This document shows positions 17,096-25,201 of a stretch of DNA of 41,501 bases, piece after piece (within the stretch, counting starts at the first letter, position 1; each line of letters opens with the position of its first letter). Under the pieces are notes generated by a model. That model did no database searches. It had not been told where the DNA came from and was given only the letters and a program-made list of their open reading frames with translations. Source of the DNA: Bacteroidales bacterium (GTDB lineage Bacteria; Bacteroidota; Bacteroidia; Bacteroidales; FEN-979). The stretch lies in contig JADHVQ010000012.1 in assembly GCA_016783905.1 (NCBI GenBank), positions 1 through 41,501 of the forward strand. The letters are read 5' to 3'. The position numbers and the translations under genes were made by a program.

Positions 17096-17788
17096 GTGAC
17101 CTGCATATTGTCAGGGCATAGTATCTTCTTAATTTTACTATCTCTAACGGGATGCACACAGAGTCAATCCAGTAACGATATGGATAACAAGAAATTAACG
17201 CCTGAAGAAGAGCATGTAATCCTCTACAAAGGCACCGAACGGCCTTATTCAGGCACGTATTATGACTTCTGGGAGAGAGGGGCCTATATCTGTAAGATGT
17301 GTGATGCTCCTTTGTATGAATCAACGGCCAAATTTGATGCCGGTTGCGGCTGGCCCAGTTTTGACGATGAGATTCCCGGGGCGGTAAAACGCCAGGTGGA
17401 TGCGGATGGACACCGGACTGAGATCCTCTGTGCAAATTGCGGAGCTCATCTTGGGCATGTATTTGAAGGGGAGGGCTTTACCTCGAAAAATACGCGGCGT
17501 TGTTTCTGGGGGATTGAATACTACCTCCAAAAGGAACCAGGTGTACATTCGGTGGTTTCAGGCTATATCGGAGGAGGTGTGGATAATCCCACTTACGAGG
17601 AGGTCTGTTCTGGCAAGACCGGTCATTACGAAGCAGTGGAGGTGACATTTGATCCTTCCCGGATCAGCTTTGAAGAGCTGGCCAAACTTTTTTTCGAAAT
17701 CCATGACCCCACCCAGTGGAATCACCAGGATTATTATGACCACAAAGGGACTACCCCCTATTGTCACGGATATACGAAGCGGTTTTAA
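17096..17788 (+). CDS. MsrB-MsrA methionine sulfoxide reductase fusion, lipoprotein, with apparent internal deletions
   Basis: The 230-residue protein starts with a GTG and a lipoprotein signal ending at the lipobox LTGC (Cys20); Met29 is an alternative start. An MsrB domain follows, with zinc cysteines 66/69 (CKMC) and 112/115 (CANC) and the core [16 protein letters not shown]. At residue 136 it passes directly into MsrA: the Cys of the MsrB NTRxC motif is also the Cys of the MsrA CFWG motif. Later, HDPTQWNHQ (203-211) joins straight to [19 protein letters not shown], skipping about 60 residues that include the family DxGxQYRS segment. Normal MsrB-MsrA fusions are roughly 100 residues longer. 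It may be non-functional or a collapsed assembly. Methionine sulfoxide repair is the ancestral role. Confidence 0.8.
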   Translation: MTCILSGHSIFLILLSLTGCTQSQSSNDMDNKKLTPEEEHVILYKGTERPYSGTYYDFWERGAYICKMCDAPLYESTAKFDAGCGWPSFDDEIPGAVKRQVDADGHRTEILCANCGAHLGHVFEGEGFTSKNTRRCFWGIEYYLQKEPGVHSVVSGYIGGGVDNPTYEEVCSGKTGHYEAVEVTFDPSRISFEELAKLFFEIHDPTQWNHQDYYDHKGTTPYCHGYTKRF

Positions 17789-17802
17789 GAGGTCATTTTT
17801 CG

Positions 17803-17810
17803 TATCTTTG
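17803..17810 (+). promoter_or_regulatory. Promoter -7 element of the exosortase-like gene
   Basis: TATCTTTG matches TAnnTTTG exactly, 17 nt before the ATG at 17827; TTTT lies 16 nt upstream. This supports the ATG at 17827 over upstream in-frame starts. Confidence 0.5.
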
Positions 17811-17826
17811 GCGAAATTGCGACCGA

Positions 17827-18423
17827 ATGCTCTCCGCTCTTAAAAGGTCTCTTCAAACACGTATAAAAAGCTGGAATCTTCCACTGGTCATACAAGCGTG
17901 GATTTTTTTTCTGGTCATGCTTTTTTTTCAGCTGATCTGGGAAAGTTTTGAATCCGAACTAAATTCCTTCCCGCCATTTATTTTTATTAGTGATGCCATT
18001 GGAAATGTTCTTCTGAATACCATCCCGGCTATTATCAATCCTGTTTTTGATGTGGATATCGTTCGTGATGGAATCAGTCTGATCCTGCCAAACGGACTTT
18101 ACTTCAACTACTTCTTCTACCTTTCGGGTGTCAAGCAAATGTGCCTGGTCATCACATTATTTCTCATCGTTCCGGGACCCTGGATTAAAAAGCTATGGTT
18201 TATTCCATGTAGCCTCATCATCATCCAGATCACGGTCTTTGCCAGGTTTTTAATCGTCACCATCCATTGTCTGATCCATCCTGAACACATACATCTGCTA
18301 AAGGATATGCTGTTCGGACCCCTGTTTTACTTTGAAATCCTGGTTCTGTGGCTGGCCTGGGTGTTGATTGTGGCAAAAACTGCCAGCCTGAAACTTCCTG
18401 TAACAACAAACCGGGAAACTTAA
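17827..18423 (+). CDS. Exosortase/archaeosortase-like integral membrane protein
   Basis: The 198-residue protein has about five hydrophobic segments. The C-terminal half resembles Bacteroidota exosortase-family proteins (XrtX-like): SGVKQMCLVITLFLIVPGPW, KLWFIPCSLIIIQITVFARF with the conserved Arg, and a later helix with His (EHIHLLKDMLFGPLFYF). Exosortases are membrane transpeptidases acting on sorting-tagged proteins. The catalytic Cys normally just before the SG/G of the first motif is replaced by Leu (FYLSGVK), although a Cys occurs five residues later, so activity is uncertain. Its stop codon overlaps that of the convergent MacA-like gene by 2 nt. The family call is tentative and made from pattern memory. 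Confidence 0.5.
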   Translation: MLSALKRSLQTRIKSWNLPLVIQAWIFFLVMLFFQLIWESFESELNSFPPFIFISDAIGNVLLNTIPAIINPVFDVDIVRDGISLILPNGLYFNYFFYLSGVKQMCLVITLFLIVPGPWIKKLWFIPCSLIIIQITVFARFLIVTIHCLIHPEHIHLLKDMLFGPLFYFEILVLWLAWVLIVAKTASLKLPVTTNRET

Positions 18424-19535
18424 TTATTGGCACTTCTGAGTTGTGGCACCTTGATATTATCATCTTTTGTCAGACCAGAAAGCACTTCAATGTTGATGCC
18501 GTCAGATAACCCGGTTTTGATCATTCGCTTCTCATACTGTTGAGGAGCAACTTCTACTTCCACATAAGTTGAGTCATCTTCAAACTGCAACAGGCTCTCT
18601 TTGATCGCCATGACATCGTTGACCCGCTGCAATACGATATCGGCGTTGGCACTGTATCCTGCCCGTATGAACTGGTCGGTTTTCAATTCTACCTCAGCTT
18701 TAATTTCAAACTGTACCGCACCATTCTCCAGTACTCCTTTTGGAGCGATGTATTTCAAGGTGGCGTCAAATGTATCGTTTTCAATCGCCCCCACCATCAA
18801 CAGAAGTGGCATGCCCGGCTTGATCTTTCCAACTTCAGTCTCATCCACCTTCCCCTGGAAGATCATGTCGCCGATATCTGCAATCGAAGCGATCGTTGTC
18901 CCGGGGTTGAAATTATTGGCTTCAATCACCGAACTCCCAACCTTCACAGGAACATCCAGTACCATCCCGTTAATGGTGGAGGTAATCAGGGTGTTGGTGG
19001 CAGCCCCCGATTTTTTGGTAGCTCCTTCCCTGACCAGATCCAGGTTGGCTTCAGCCGCCGACAACTCCTGCTGTGCATTCCGGTAAGTTATTTCAGCCAA
19101 CTGGAATTCCGAGGCCGAAATCACCCCGCCATTCTTCAGCTTCTCCTGACGGTCGAAATTCAGTTTGGCGTCATCAAAGGAGATCCGCGCACGTTCCAGC
19201 CTGCCTTCAGCGTTGTTGAGGTTGACCAGATCCGGAATAATCCGGACTTTGGCGATGACATCTCCTTTTTTAATCTTGGTGCCAGGTTCCACATAAACCT
19301 GTTCAACAATGCCTGAAACCTTAGGTTTGATCTCGATCTCCTCACGCGGAATCACCGAACCGGTTGCCACCGTCTTCCTGATGATATTGGTCGTAAATGG
19401 CTGCTCGGTCATGAATACAACCGGTTTCTCTTTTGACTTATTATAGAGATAGTATATGGTAATTCCGAAAGCTGCCAGGATGATTACCAGGAGAGCTATC
19501 CGGAGGATTTTTTTCGTTACACTTGTCTTTTTCAT
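18420..19535 (-). CDS. MacA-like periplasmic adaptor (HlyD/RND membrane fusion protein)
   Basis: The 371-residue protein has an N-terminal membrane anchor (residues about 10-32), a biotinyl-lipoyl-like half motif VIPREEIEIKPKVSGIVEQV and its partner TINGMVLDVPVKVGSSV, and between them a coiled-coil hairpin (NNAEGRLERARISFDDAKL through AQQELSAAEANLDLVREG). Beta-barrel and membrane-proximal domains follow. It bridges an inner-membrane ABC permease to an outer-membrane channel. It is last in a minus-strand operon of ATPase, two MacB-like permeases and this adaptor, a standard Bacteroidota tripartite exporter; the TolC-like channel is not in the window. The substrate is unknown (macrolides, lipopeptides or peptides are typical). 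Confidence 0.88.
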   Translation of the reverse strand: MKKTSVTKKILRIALLVIILAAFGITIYYLYNKSKEKPVVFMTEQPFTTNIIRKTVATGSVIPREEIEIKPKVSGIVEQVYVEPGTKIKKGDVIAKVRIIPDLVNLNNAEGRLERARISFDDAKLNFDRQEKLKNGGVISASEFQLAEITYRNAQQELSAAEANLDLVREGATKKSGAATNTLITSTINGMVLDVPVKVGSSVIEANNFNPGTTIASIADIGDMIFQGKVDETEVGKIKPGMPLLLMVGAIENDTFDATLKYIAPKGVLENGAVQFEIKAEVELKTDQFIRAGYSANADIVLQRVNDVMAIKESLLQFEDDSTYVEVEVAPQQYEKRMIKTGLSDGINIEVLSGLTKDDNIKVPQLRSANN

Positions 19536-19574
19536 AAAACTTTCATTAATTCAAAATTCTAACTATATAATTTT

Positions 19575-19606
19575 CGCTATCTCGCTATATCACTATTTCT
19601 ATTTCC
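19575..19606. repeat. Degenerate 8-nt tandem repeat between the permease and MacA-like genes
   Basis: Units CGCTATCT, CGCTATAT, CACTATTT and CTATTTCC directly downstream of the permease stop codon (19606-19608), in the 70-nt gap before the adaptor gene. Degenerate, but with the same period and position as other arrays in the window. Confidence 0.6.
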
Positions 19607-20871
19607 TATTGCTCATACCTCAATGCATCGATGGGTTTCACCGCCACTGCCCGTCGCGCCGGGACAAACCCTGCCAATGCACCGGAACAAACCAGGATGG
19701 TAAGGGCGATCATAGCTACCCTGAAATCGACACCCGGCTGATAAAACATATCGGCATCGGCGCCGGAGCTTTCCATTGCGTAGTTAACCAGCTCCAGTAA
19801 TCCGACCCCGATCACCAAACCAAAGTATCCGGCAAACGTTGTCAGCACAATGGCTTCGGTGATGATCTGGCTGATGACCTTGACCGGCGTGGCACCAATA
19901 GCCCGTTGAATGCCAATCTCTTTGGTGCGCTCCTTGACCACAACAAGCATGATGTTGCTTACGCCGATGATGCCTGCTATCAGAGTACCGATTCCCACAA
20001 TCCAGACCAGCACCCGGATGCCTGTAAAGAGTCCCTGAAATTTTCGAAACTCCTGTTCAAGGTTAAAATGTCCGATGGCCCGGTCGTCACTGGGTGCTAC
20101 CCCATGACGCTGTTTCAGGACTTCGATGGCTTTCTCCTCCACCACGGAAACAGGGATTCCATCCTGGGATGTAATGGCAAAAAAACCAACCCTATTGCCG
20201 TAATTATATGTCTTTTGAAGGGTGGTGAAGGGCATGAAGATATTCTGATTCTCCTGTTCGGCCTGTTCACCGGTTCGCTTCGATTTACATATCCCAACCA
20301 CTTTAAAGTAAACACCCTGAATCTGAATGTACTCTCCAAGCGCCTCTTCATCCTTCTCAAAAAGGAGATCCTTAACCCGTGTCCCTATCACCACCACTTT
20401 CCGCTTTTCTTCAATGTCAAGGTCGTTGATCAACCGTCCGTCGGTAATATTGAGCGGATCGATCAGAAAAAACTCGGGGTATTCTCCCATGATTGAAAAA
20501 GATCCCGATTTCAGTCCATGGATCACGTTGTTGGTGGAGAAAAAGTCGCCCCCGCGAATGCGTGGGGCCAGGTATTTGATCTCCGGGATGGCGTTCCGCA
20601 AGGCAGTCGCATCATCGTTGTCGTAATTGAACCTTCTTCCCCTGGGAAATCCTTTATAGGGGACCGTCGTCTGCTGTGTCCAGATGAAGACAGAGTTGGT
20701 AGTCATATCGGCAAAATTGCGCGAAACGGCATTCTCCAGGCCATTGCCCGAACCCAGCATGATGACCAGCATGAAAATGCCCCAAAATACACCAAAAGCA
20801 GTAAGAAAAGTCCTTAGTTTATTGGACTTCAAAACATGATATATTTCCTGCCAGCGATCGAGGTCAAACAT
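19606..20871 (-). CDS. MacB-like ABC transporter permease (FtsX/MacB_PCD family), intact
   Basis: The 421-residue protein has TM1 near residues 20-42 (KLRTFLTAFGVFWGIFMLVI), a large periplasmic MacB_PCD domain, then three C-terminal TM segments starting at GIRVLVWIVGIGTLIAG. Between TM2 and TM3 it keeps the cytoplasmic coupling motif VVKERTKEIGIQRAIGATP, and it ends with the FtsX-type FVPARRAVAVKPIDALRYE. It would form the membrane part of a MacB-type mechanotransmitter driven by the separate ATPase at 22059-22832. It overlaps none of its neighbours and starts 14 nt after the sister permease, presumably as a heterodimer. Confidence 0.88.
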   Translation of the reverse strand: MFDLDRWQEIYHVLKSNKLRTFLTAFGVFWGIFMLVIMLGSGNGLENAVSRNFADMTTNSVFIWTQQTTVPYKGFPRGRRFNYDNDDATALRNAIPEIKYLAPRIRGGDFFSTNNVIHGLKSGSFSIMGEYPEFFLIDPLNITDGRLINDLDIEEKRKVVVIGTRVKDLLFEKDEEALGEYIQIQGVYFKVVGICKSKRTGEQAEQENQNIFMPFTTLQKTYNYGNRVGFFAITSQDGIPVSVVEEKAIEVLKQRHGVAPSDDRAIGHFNLEQEFRKFQGLFTGIRVLVWIVGIGTLIAGIIGVSNIMLVVVKERTKEIGIQRAIGATPVKVISQIITEAIVLTTFAGYFGLVIGVGLLELVNYAMESSGADADMFYQPGVDFRVAMIALTILVCSGALAGFVPARRAVAVKPIDALRYEQ

Positions 20872-20885
20872 ATTTTACTGACTTT

Positions 20886-21989
20886 TTATTCATCCCTAAG
20901 TGCCTCAATCGGTTTGATTCTGGCGGCTTTTCTTGCCGGGAAAAATCCGGCCAGGGTCCCGGCCACAATCAGGAGTATGGTGGCCCCTACAGCAATCGAG
21001 AAGTTAGCTTCCGGGTTTCTGAAAAAATCGATCTCAGGGAGGTTCCGTGATATGAGTTCCAGCACGCCTATTCCGAGGATCAGTCCGATGTACCCTGCAA
21101 ATCCGGCAATGATGGTTCCAATTCCTACAATCCAGATAAACAGACGGATGCCCATGAATAATCCCTGGAACCGGCGGAAATCTTCACTCTTATTCCAGAT
21201 AAAAACAGCACGCTCATCTTCTGTGTCAAATGTGTGTTTCTTGGCCAACAGGTTTCTGGTCTGATCCACCATAAGATCAACCTTTTCCACGGAGGCATCA
21301 CCGGTAGTAAATGAGATCTGACTGATCACATTCTGGCCGCTAAATACACGTTGGGCGGTGGTTATCGGAATATAGATGCGTCGTTGTTCGCTGTCGTCGC
21401 GCCCGAAATCACGGAAGATACCAACCACCCGGAAAAGAACACCGTTGATGTTGATGTATTCTCCCATGGCCACTGTATCGCTACCCTTGAAGAGATCCTG
21501 TTTTACCTTCTCCCCGATCACAGCCACTTTTCTGAATTCATTGACATCCAGGTTGTTCAGGAAACGACCATTGATCATCTCCACCTCTTTGATGTTCCCG
21601 TAGTCGGGATGACAGGGAGAGAGATAAAATGATCCGTATTCATCCTTGTATGAGGTAATTGTATTTCCCAGGAACATGCGGGACGACATGTACTCATGGT
21701 CCCTGACTGTCTCCTTCAACAGGTTGTGATCTTCGTTGGTAAATCGGATCAAACGTCCGGCCTGCAGTCCTTTGTACTCCTTGCTGGTCATCCCGCTGCT
21801 GATCCAGATCCCGTTATTGGCTCCGCCACGAAACTGATCATACACCCCATTTTCCAGTCCCTTGCCTGACCCGAGTAAAATGATGAGCATGAAGATCCCC
21901 CATGCTACGGCAAACCCGGTGAGGAATGTACGAAGCTTGTTTTTTCTGATCGTACTGTAAATCTCTTGCCATTTATCCAGTTCAAACAT
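20886..21989 (-). CDS. MacB-like ABC transporter permease with a 45-residue internal deletion
   Basis: The 367-residue protein is a paralog of the next gene: same N-terminus (FELDKWQEIYSTIRKNKLRT), same MacB_PCD domain and same C-terminal FFPARKAARIKPIEALRDE. Alignment by eye shows that after GIGTIIAG (residue 296) it jumps to FAGYIGLILGIG, missing about 45 residues that in the sister protein include the end of TM2, the coupling motif KERTKEIGIQRAIGA and the start of TM3. The frame is kept. The protein would have one fused hydrophobic segment in place of TM2 and TM3, so normal topology and coupling to the ATPase are doubtful. Either a real in-frame deletion or an assembly collapse near 21101. 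Confidence 0.82.
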   Translation of the reverse strand: MFELDKWQEIYSTIRKNKLRTFLTGFAVAWGIFMLIILLGSGKGLENGVYDQFRGGANNGIWISSGMTSKEYKGLQAGRLIRFTNEDHNLLKETVRDHEYMSSRMFLGNTITSYKDEYGSFYLSPCHPDYGNIKEVEMINGRFLNNLDVNEFRKVAVIGEKVKQDLFKGSDTVAMGEYININGVLFRVVGIFRDFGRDDSEQRRIYIPITTAQRVFSGQNVISQISFTTGDASVEKVDLMVDQTRNLLAKKHTFDTEDERAVFIWNKSEDFRRFQGLFMGIRLFIWIVGIGTIIAGFAGYIGLILGIGVLELISRNLPEIDFFRNPEANFSIAVGATILLIVAGTLAGFFPARKAARIKPIEALRDE

Positions 21990-21996
21990 AGTTTCA

Positions 21997-22050
21997 GGGT
22001 CAAGGGTCGAGGGTCAAGGGTCGAGGATTGAAAAGGGTCGAGGATTGAAA
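21997..22050. repeat. 7-nt tandem repeat upstream of the deleted permease gene
   Basis: GGGTCAA and GGGTCGA alternate four times (21997-22024), followed by GGATTGAAAA, GGGTCGA and GGATTGAAA. It lies between the ATPase stop codon and the permease start codon (21989), so it is in the mRNA leader of the permease cistron. Confidence 0.85.
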
Positions 22051-22058
22051 TGAATTAT

Positions 22059-22832
22059 TCAGGCAACTTTTTCGTATTTTTTCTGTTGAACATTTGATGC
22101 CGCAACGTACTTCGTACTTCGTACCTGACTTCTACCTTCTGGTTTCTGACTTCCCGCTTCATTCTTCACGATCTCCTGGATGGTTCCGTCGATGATCCGG
22201 ATGGTTTTCTGGGTATGGCGAGCTATATCGAGTTCATGGGTGACGATGATCATTGTGATGCCAGTCTGGTTGATCTCTGTAAGCAGGTCCATCATCTCCT
22301 GGGAAGTAACCGAATCGAGGGCTCCGGTGGGCTCATCTGCCAGGATCACTTTGGGTTGGGTGATCAGTGCCCGTGCAATGGCCACCCGCCGTTTCTGCCC
22401 TCCCGAAAGTTCACTTGGAAGGTGGTGGGCCCACTCTTTAAGTCCCAGTTTGTCGAGATACTCCAACGCTATCTTGTTGCGTTTCCTGCGATTTATCTTC
22501 TGGTAATACAAAGGCAGGGCCACATTTTCCATGGCATTCTTGAAGGATATCAAATTGAACGACTGAAACACAAATCCCAGCATCCGGTTGCGTAACAGGG
22601 CTGCTTTCCGCTCATTCAGGTGCAGAATTCTCGACCCATCGAGAAAATATTCTCCATCATCATAATTGTCGAGAATGCCAAAAATGTTTAACAGGGTGGA
22701 TTTCCCTGATCCCGATGGCCCCATGATAGAGATCATCTCTCCGGCTTCAATATCCAGATCGATCCCCTTCAGGACATGAAGGTTATTCTGACCATTGGTA
22801 TACGATTTATGGATGTTCCTAATTTTAATCAT
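22059..22832 (-). CDS. ABC transporter ATPase (MacB/LolD type)
   Basis: With the ATG at 22832 the protein has 257 residues and starts at the first conserved strand MIKIRNIHKSYTNG; a longer frame has an unconserved N-terminus. Nucleotide-binding motifs: Walker A GPSGSGKST, Q-loop FVFQSFNLI, signature LSGGQKRRVAIARAL, Walker B VILADEPTGALD, and switch His in IVTHELDIA. It energises the two MacB-like permeases downstream. The last roughly 35 residues (from EIVKNEAGSQKPEGRSQ on) are not ABC sequence and are encoded by 7-8-nt tandem repeats, suggesting that the original stop codon was lost into a repeat array. Confidence 0.9.
   Translation of the reverse strand: MIKIRNIHKSYTNGQNNLHVLKGIDLDIEAGEMISIMGPSGSGKSTLLNIFGILDNYDDGEYFLDGSRILHLNERKAALLRNRMLGFVFQSFNLISFKNAMENVALPLYYQKINRRKRNKIALEYLDKLGLKEWAHHLPSELSGGQKRRVAIARALITQPKVILADEPTGALDSVTSQEMMDLLTEINQTGITMIIVTHELDIARHTQKTIRIIDGTIQEIVKNEAGSQKPEGRSQVRSTKYVAASNVQQKKYEKVA
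22105..22160. repeat. Short tandem repeats forming the 3' end of the ABC ATPase gene
   Basis: Plus-strand ACTTCGT twice, followed by variants on TTCTGACTTC/CTACCTTCTGG. On the coding strand these read as AGAAGTCAG and GTACGAA words. They encode a Ser/Gln/Lys/Arg-rich tail. Confidence 0.65.
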
Positions 22833-23036
22833 GGATAGGTTATTTCTGATCAGGTAGTAAGACTCAACTCTTTCCGGAACGTTACATGATTTGATAAAAA
22901 AACGATCCGTTTTAATACAAACGCAAAGTTCAGGCATTCTATACATCATCAGAAAAGAATTTAGATATACATCATAAGGAAACCGATGAACCCTAATTAA
23001 TCCGGGATTTTAGCCTCACAATAAAAGAAAAACCTA

Positions 23037-23044
23037 TACCTTTG
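23037..23044 (+). promoter_or_regulatory. Promoter -7 element of the EF-G paralog
   Basis: TACCTTTG, perfect TAnnTTTG, 18 nt before the ATG at 23063. A TTG start at 23042 would lie inside this box and is therefore unlikely. The 230-nt gap upstream (22833-23036) shows no other feature that I recognise. Confidence 0.55.
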
Positions 23045-23062
23045 CGCCCCAAAATTTTTCAG

Positions 23063-25111
23063 ATGACCCTGACAAAACTTCGAAATATCGGCATTGCTGC
23101 CCACATCGATGCCGGTAAAACCACCGTTACCGAACGGATCCTTTTTTTCACCGGGACCACCCGCAAAATGGGGGAGGTCCACAACGGCCAGGCTACCATG
23201 GATTTCATGAAACAGGAACAGGAGCGGGGCATTACCATTGCATCGGCTGCCATCTCCTGTGCCTGGAAAGGATTTCCAATCAACCTGATCGATACCCCCG
23301 GACACGTCGACTTCACCGTAGAGGTGGAACGGTCGTTGCGGGTCATCGACGGAATGATTGCTGTTTTTTGTGCAGTAGGTGGTGTGGAACCACAGAGTGA
23401 GACGGTTTGGAACCAGGCCGACCGCTACCGGGTGCCGCGTATTGCCTTCATCAATAAAATGGACCGAACTGGGGCCGACTATTGCCAGGGAATAGGCCAG
23501 ATGAACAAATACCTGGATGCCAATGCATTTCCGTTCCAGATTCCCATCGGGGAAGAGGATTCTTTCGACGGCATCTGTGATATCATTGAACGCAAGGCCT
23601 ATTTCTTCACAGAGACTGACAGGATTGAGCAAGAGATCCCGGAAGCGCTCAAATCCAAATGTGAAGAGTCACGTGCCAAACTGGTTGAGAAGGTGGCTGA
23701 GTTCAACGACGAGATCATGGAGCTCTTTTTCGATGAGAAAGATGTTCCGGCCGAATTGCTAAAATCCGCTGCCCGGGATGCCACCCTGAAGCTGCTCATC
23801 ACTCCCGTTTTTTGTGGTGCGGCTTACAAGAACAAAGGAATCCAACTGTTGCTTGATGCAGTGCTGGACTACCTTCCCTCCCCGGTGGATGTGGGAGCTG
23901 TTGTGGGAATTGATCCGGCGGATGAGAAAAAAACACATACCTGTCATCCTTCTCCCACAGATCCTTTTTCAGCCCTGGCCTTTAAACTGATCCACGACCC
24001 CTTCGTGGGACAACAAACTTTTACCCGGGTCTTTTCCGGCACATTGAAAAGCGGAATGCAGGTTTTCAACTCCACCAAAGGAAAGCATGAACGGATCGGC
24101 CGGATCCTGAAGATCCACGCCAAAGACCGTGAAGAGATTACGGAAGCCGGACCGGGAGACATTGTGGCTTTGATCGGCATGAAATTCACCAAAACCGGCG
24201 ACACCCTTTGCGGAGATGAACACAAGATGTTGCTGGAATCGATCCACATTCCGCCTGCTGTGATTGAATTGAAGATAGCTCCTGCCAAACGGCCGGATCA
24301 GGCCAAGCTGGGAGAGGCATTAGCAAAGCTAGCCAACGAAGATCCCTCGTTTCACATCCGCTATGACGACGAAACAGAGGAGTCCGTCATCTCCGGTATG
24401 GGCGAACTGCACCTGGAGATCATCATCGACCGGTTGAAGCATGAATTCAAAGTGGATGCGATAGTAGGAGAACCTTCGGTGGCTTTCCGTGAGACCATTA
24501 CCACCGAGGTAGAATCCAACTATAAACATGCCAAGCAGACCGGCGGGAAGGGGCAGTTTGCCCATACCGTGATGCGTCTGGAACCCCATGAGGGGAAGGG
24601 ATATGAATTCTCTGAGAAAATCAAAGGCGGAGCCATCCCGAATGAGTTTATCCCCAGTGTGAACAAGGGGATCCAGAAGATCCTCGAGCAGGGGATCCTG
24701 GCTGGCTATCCGGTGGTAGATGTGAAGGTGGTGTTGATTGACGGGAATTACCATCCGGTCGACTCGTCCGATATGGCCTTCCAAACCTGTGCTTCTATCT
24801 GCTTCAAGCAGGGTTTCATGAAAGCCAATCCCATTTTGCTGGAACCGGTCATGAAGGTGGAGGTCAATACCCCGGATGAGTACATCGGTGATATTGTGAG
24901 TAACTTGAATCGCCGCCGTTCAAAAATCGAAGCAATGCGCCGGCACCGGAAAGGTGCCCAAAAGGTGGTTGTCCTTGTCCCCCTGATGGAGATGTTCGGC
25001 TACGCAACGCAGCTTCGCAACCTTTCCAGTGGCCGCGCCAACTACTCAATGGAATTCTTTGAATACCAGCCCCTCCCGAAAGGGATACAGGAGGAGGTGC
25101 TGAAGAAGTAA
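23063..25111 (+). CDS. Elongation factor G paralog (GTPase-intact, not the str-operon type)
   Basis: From the ATG at 23063 the protein has 682 residues with complete EF-G domains: [10 protein letters not shown] (12-21), switch [14 protein letters not shown], switch [10 protein letters not shown] (catalytic His81 present), NKMD, domain [12 protein letters not shown], domain [14 protein letters not shown], domain [16 protein letters not shown], and domain [16 protein letters not shown]. It lacks the insertion I recall in canonical Bacteroidota EF-G after the TTTFW strand. It also stands alone between an ABC exporter and a helicase, not with rpsL/rpsG/tuf. It is therefore probably an extra EF-G (spd-type or recycling-specialised), the second paralog in this window. 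The exact role in translocation versus ribosome recycling cannot be told from sequence alone. Confidence 0.85.
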   Translation: MTLTKLRNIGIAAHIDAGKTTVTERILFFTGTTRKMGEVHNGQATMDFMKQEQERGITIASAAISCAWKGFPINLIDTPGHVDFTVEVERSLRVIDGMIAVFCAVGGVEPQSETVWNQADRYRVPRIAFINKMDRTGADYCQGIGQMNKYLDANAFPFQIPIGEEDSFDGICDIIERKAYFFTETDRIEQEIPEALKSKCEESRAKLVEKVAEFNDEIMELFFDEKDVPAELLKSAARDATLKLLITPVFCGAAYKNKGIQLLLDAVLDYLPSPVDVGAVVGIDPADEKKTHTCHPSPTDPFSALAFKLIHDPFVGQQTFTRVFSGTLKSGMQVFNSTKGKHERIGRILKIHAKDREEITEAGPGDIVALIGMKFTKTGDTLCGDEHKMLLESIHIPPAVIELKIAPAKRPDQAKLGEALAKLANEDPSFHIRYDDETEESVISGMGELHLEIIIDRLKHEFKVDAIVGEPSVAFRETITTEVESNYKHAKQTGGKGQFAHTVMRLEPHEGKGYEFSEKIKGGAIPNEFIPSVNKGIQKILEQGILAGYPVVDVKVVLIDGNYHPVDSSDMAFQTCASICFKQGFMKANPILLEPVMKVEVNTPDEYIGDIVSNLNRRRSKIEAMRRHRKGAQKVVVLVPLMEMFGYATQLRNLSSGRANYSMEFFEYQPLPKGIQEEVLKK

Positions 25112-25164
25112 TTGCCACTATTGCCACTATTGCCACTATTGCCATTATTGCCATTATTGCCAAA
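25111..25164. repeat. 9-nt tandem repeat starting at the EF-G paralog stop codon
   Basis: ATTGCCACT three times, ATTGCCATT twice, then ATTGCCAAA, beginning at the last base of the stop codon. It occupies the 90-nt gap between the convergent EF-G and DEAD-box genes. No hairpin or spacer structure, so not CRISPR and not a classical terminator. Confidence 0.9.
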
Positions 25165-25201
25165 ATTGAACTATTTTAAATCCGATGCGCAATCTTGGCA
25201 A

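Noticed and set aside
17055-17435. N-terminal extension of the PfkB kinase by about 127 residues
   Set aside because: The extension is low-complexity, overlaps the divergent MsrBA gene and the kinase's own promoter, and PfkB proteins start at the GIGNALVD strand.
23042-23062. TTG start extending the EF-G paralog by 7 residues
   Set aside because: The TTG lies inside a perfect TAnnTTTG promoter box (23037-23044), and the conserved N-terminus begins at the ATG at 23063.
23063-25111. Naming this gene canonical fusA
   Set aside because: No ribosomal protein genes nearby, and it lacks the insertion remembered in Bacteroidota str-operon EF-G; kept as a paralog.
25111-25164. CRISPR-like array
   Set aside because: Units of 9 nt directly abut with no spacers, and no cas genes are present.
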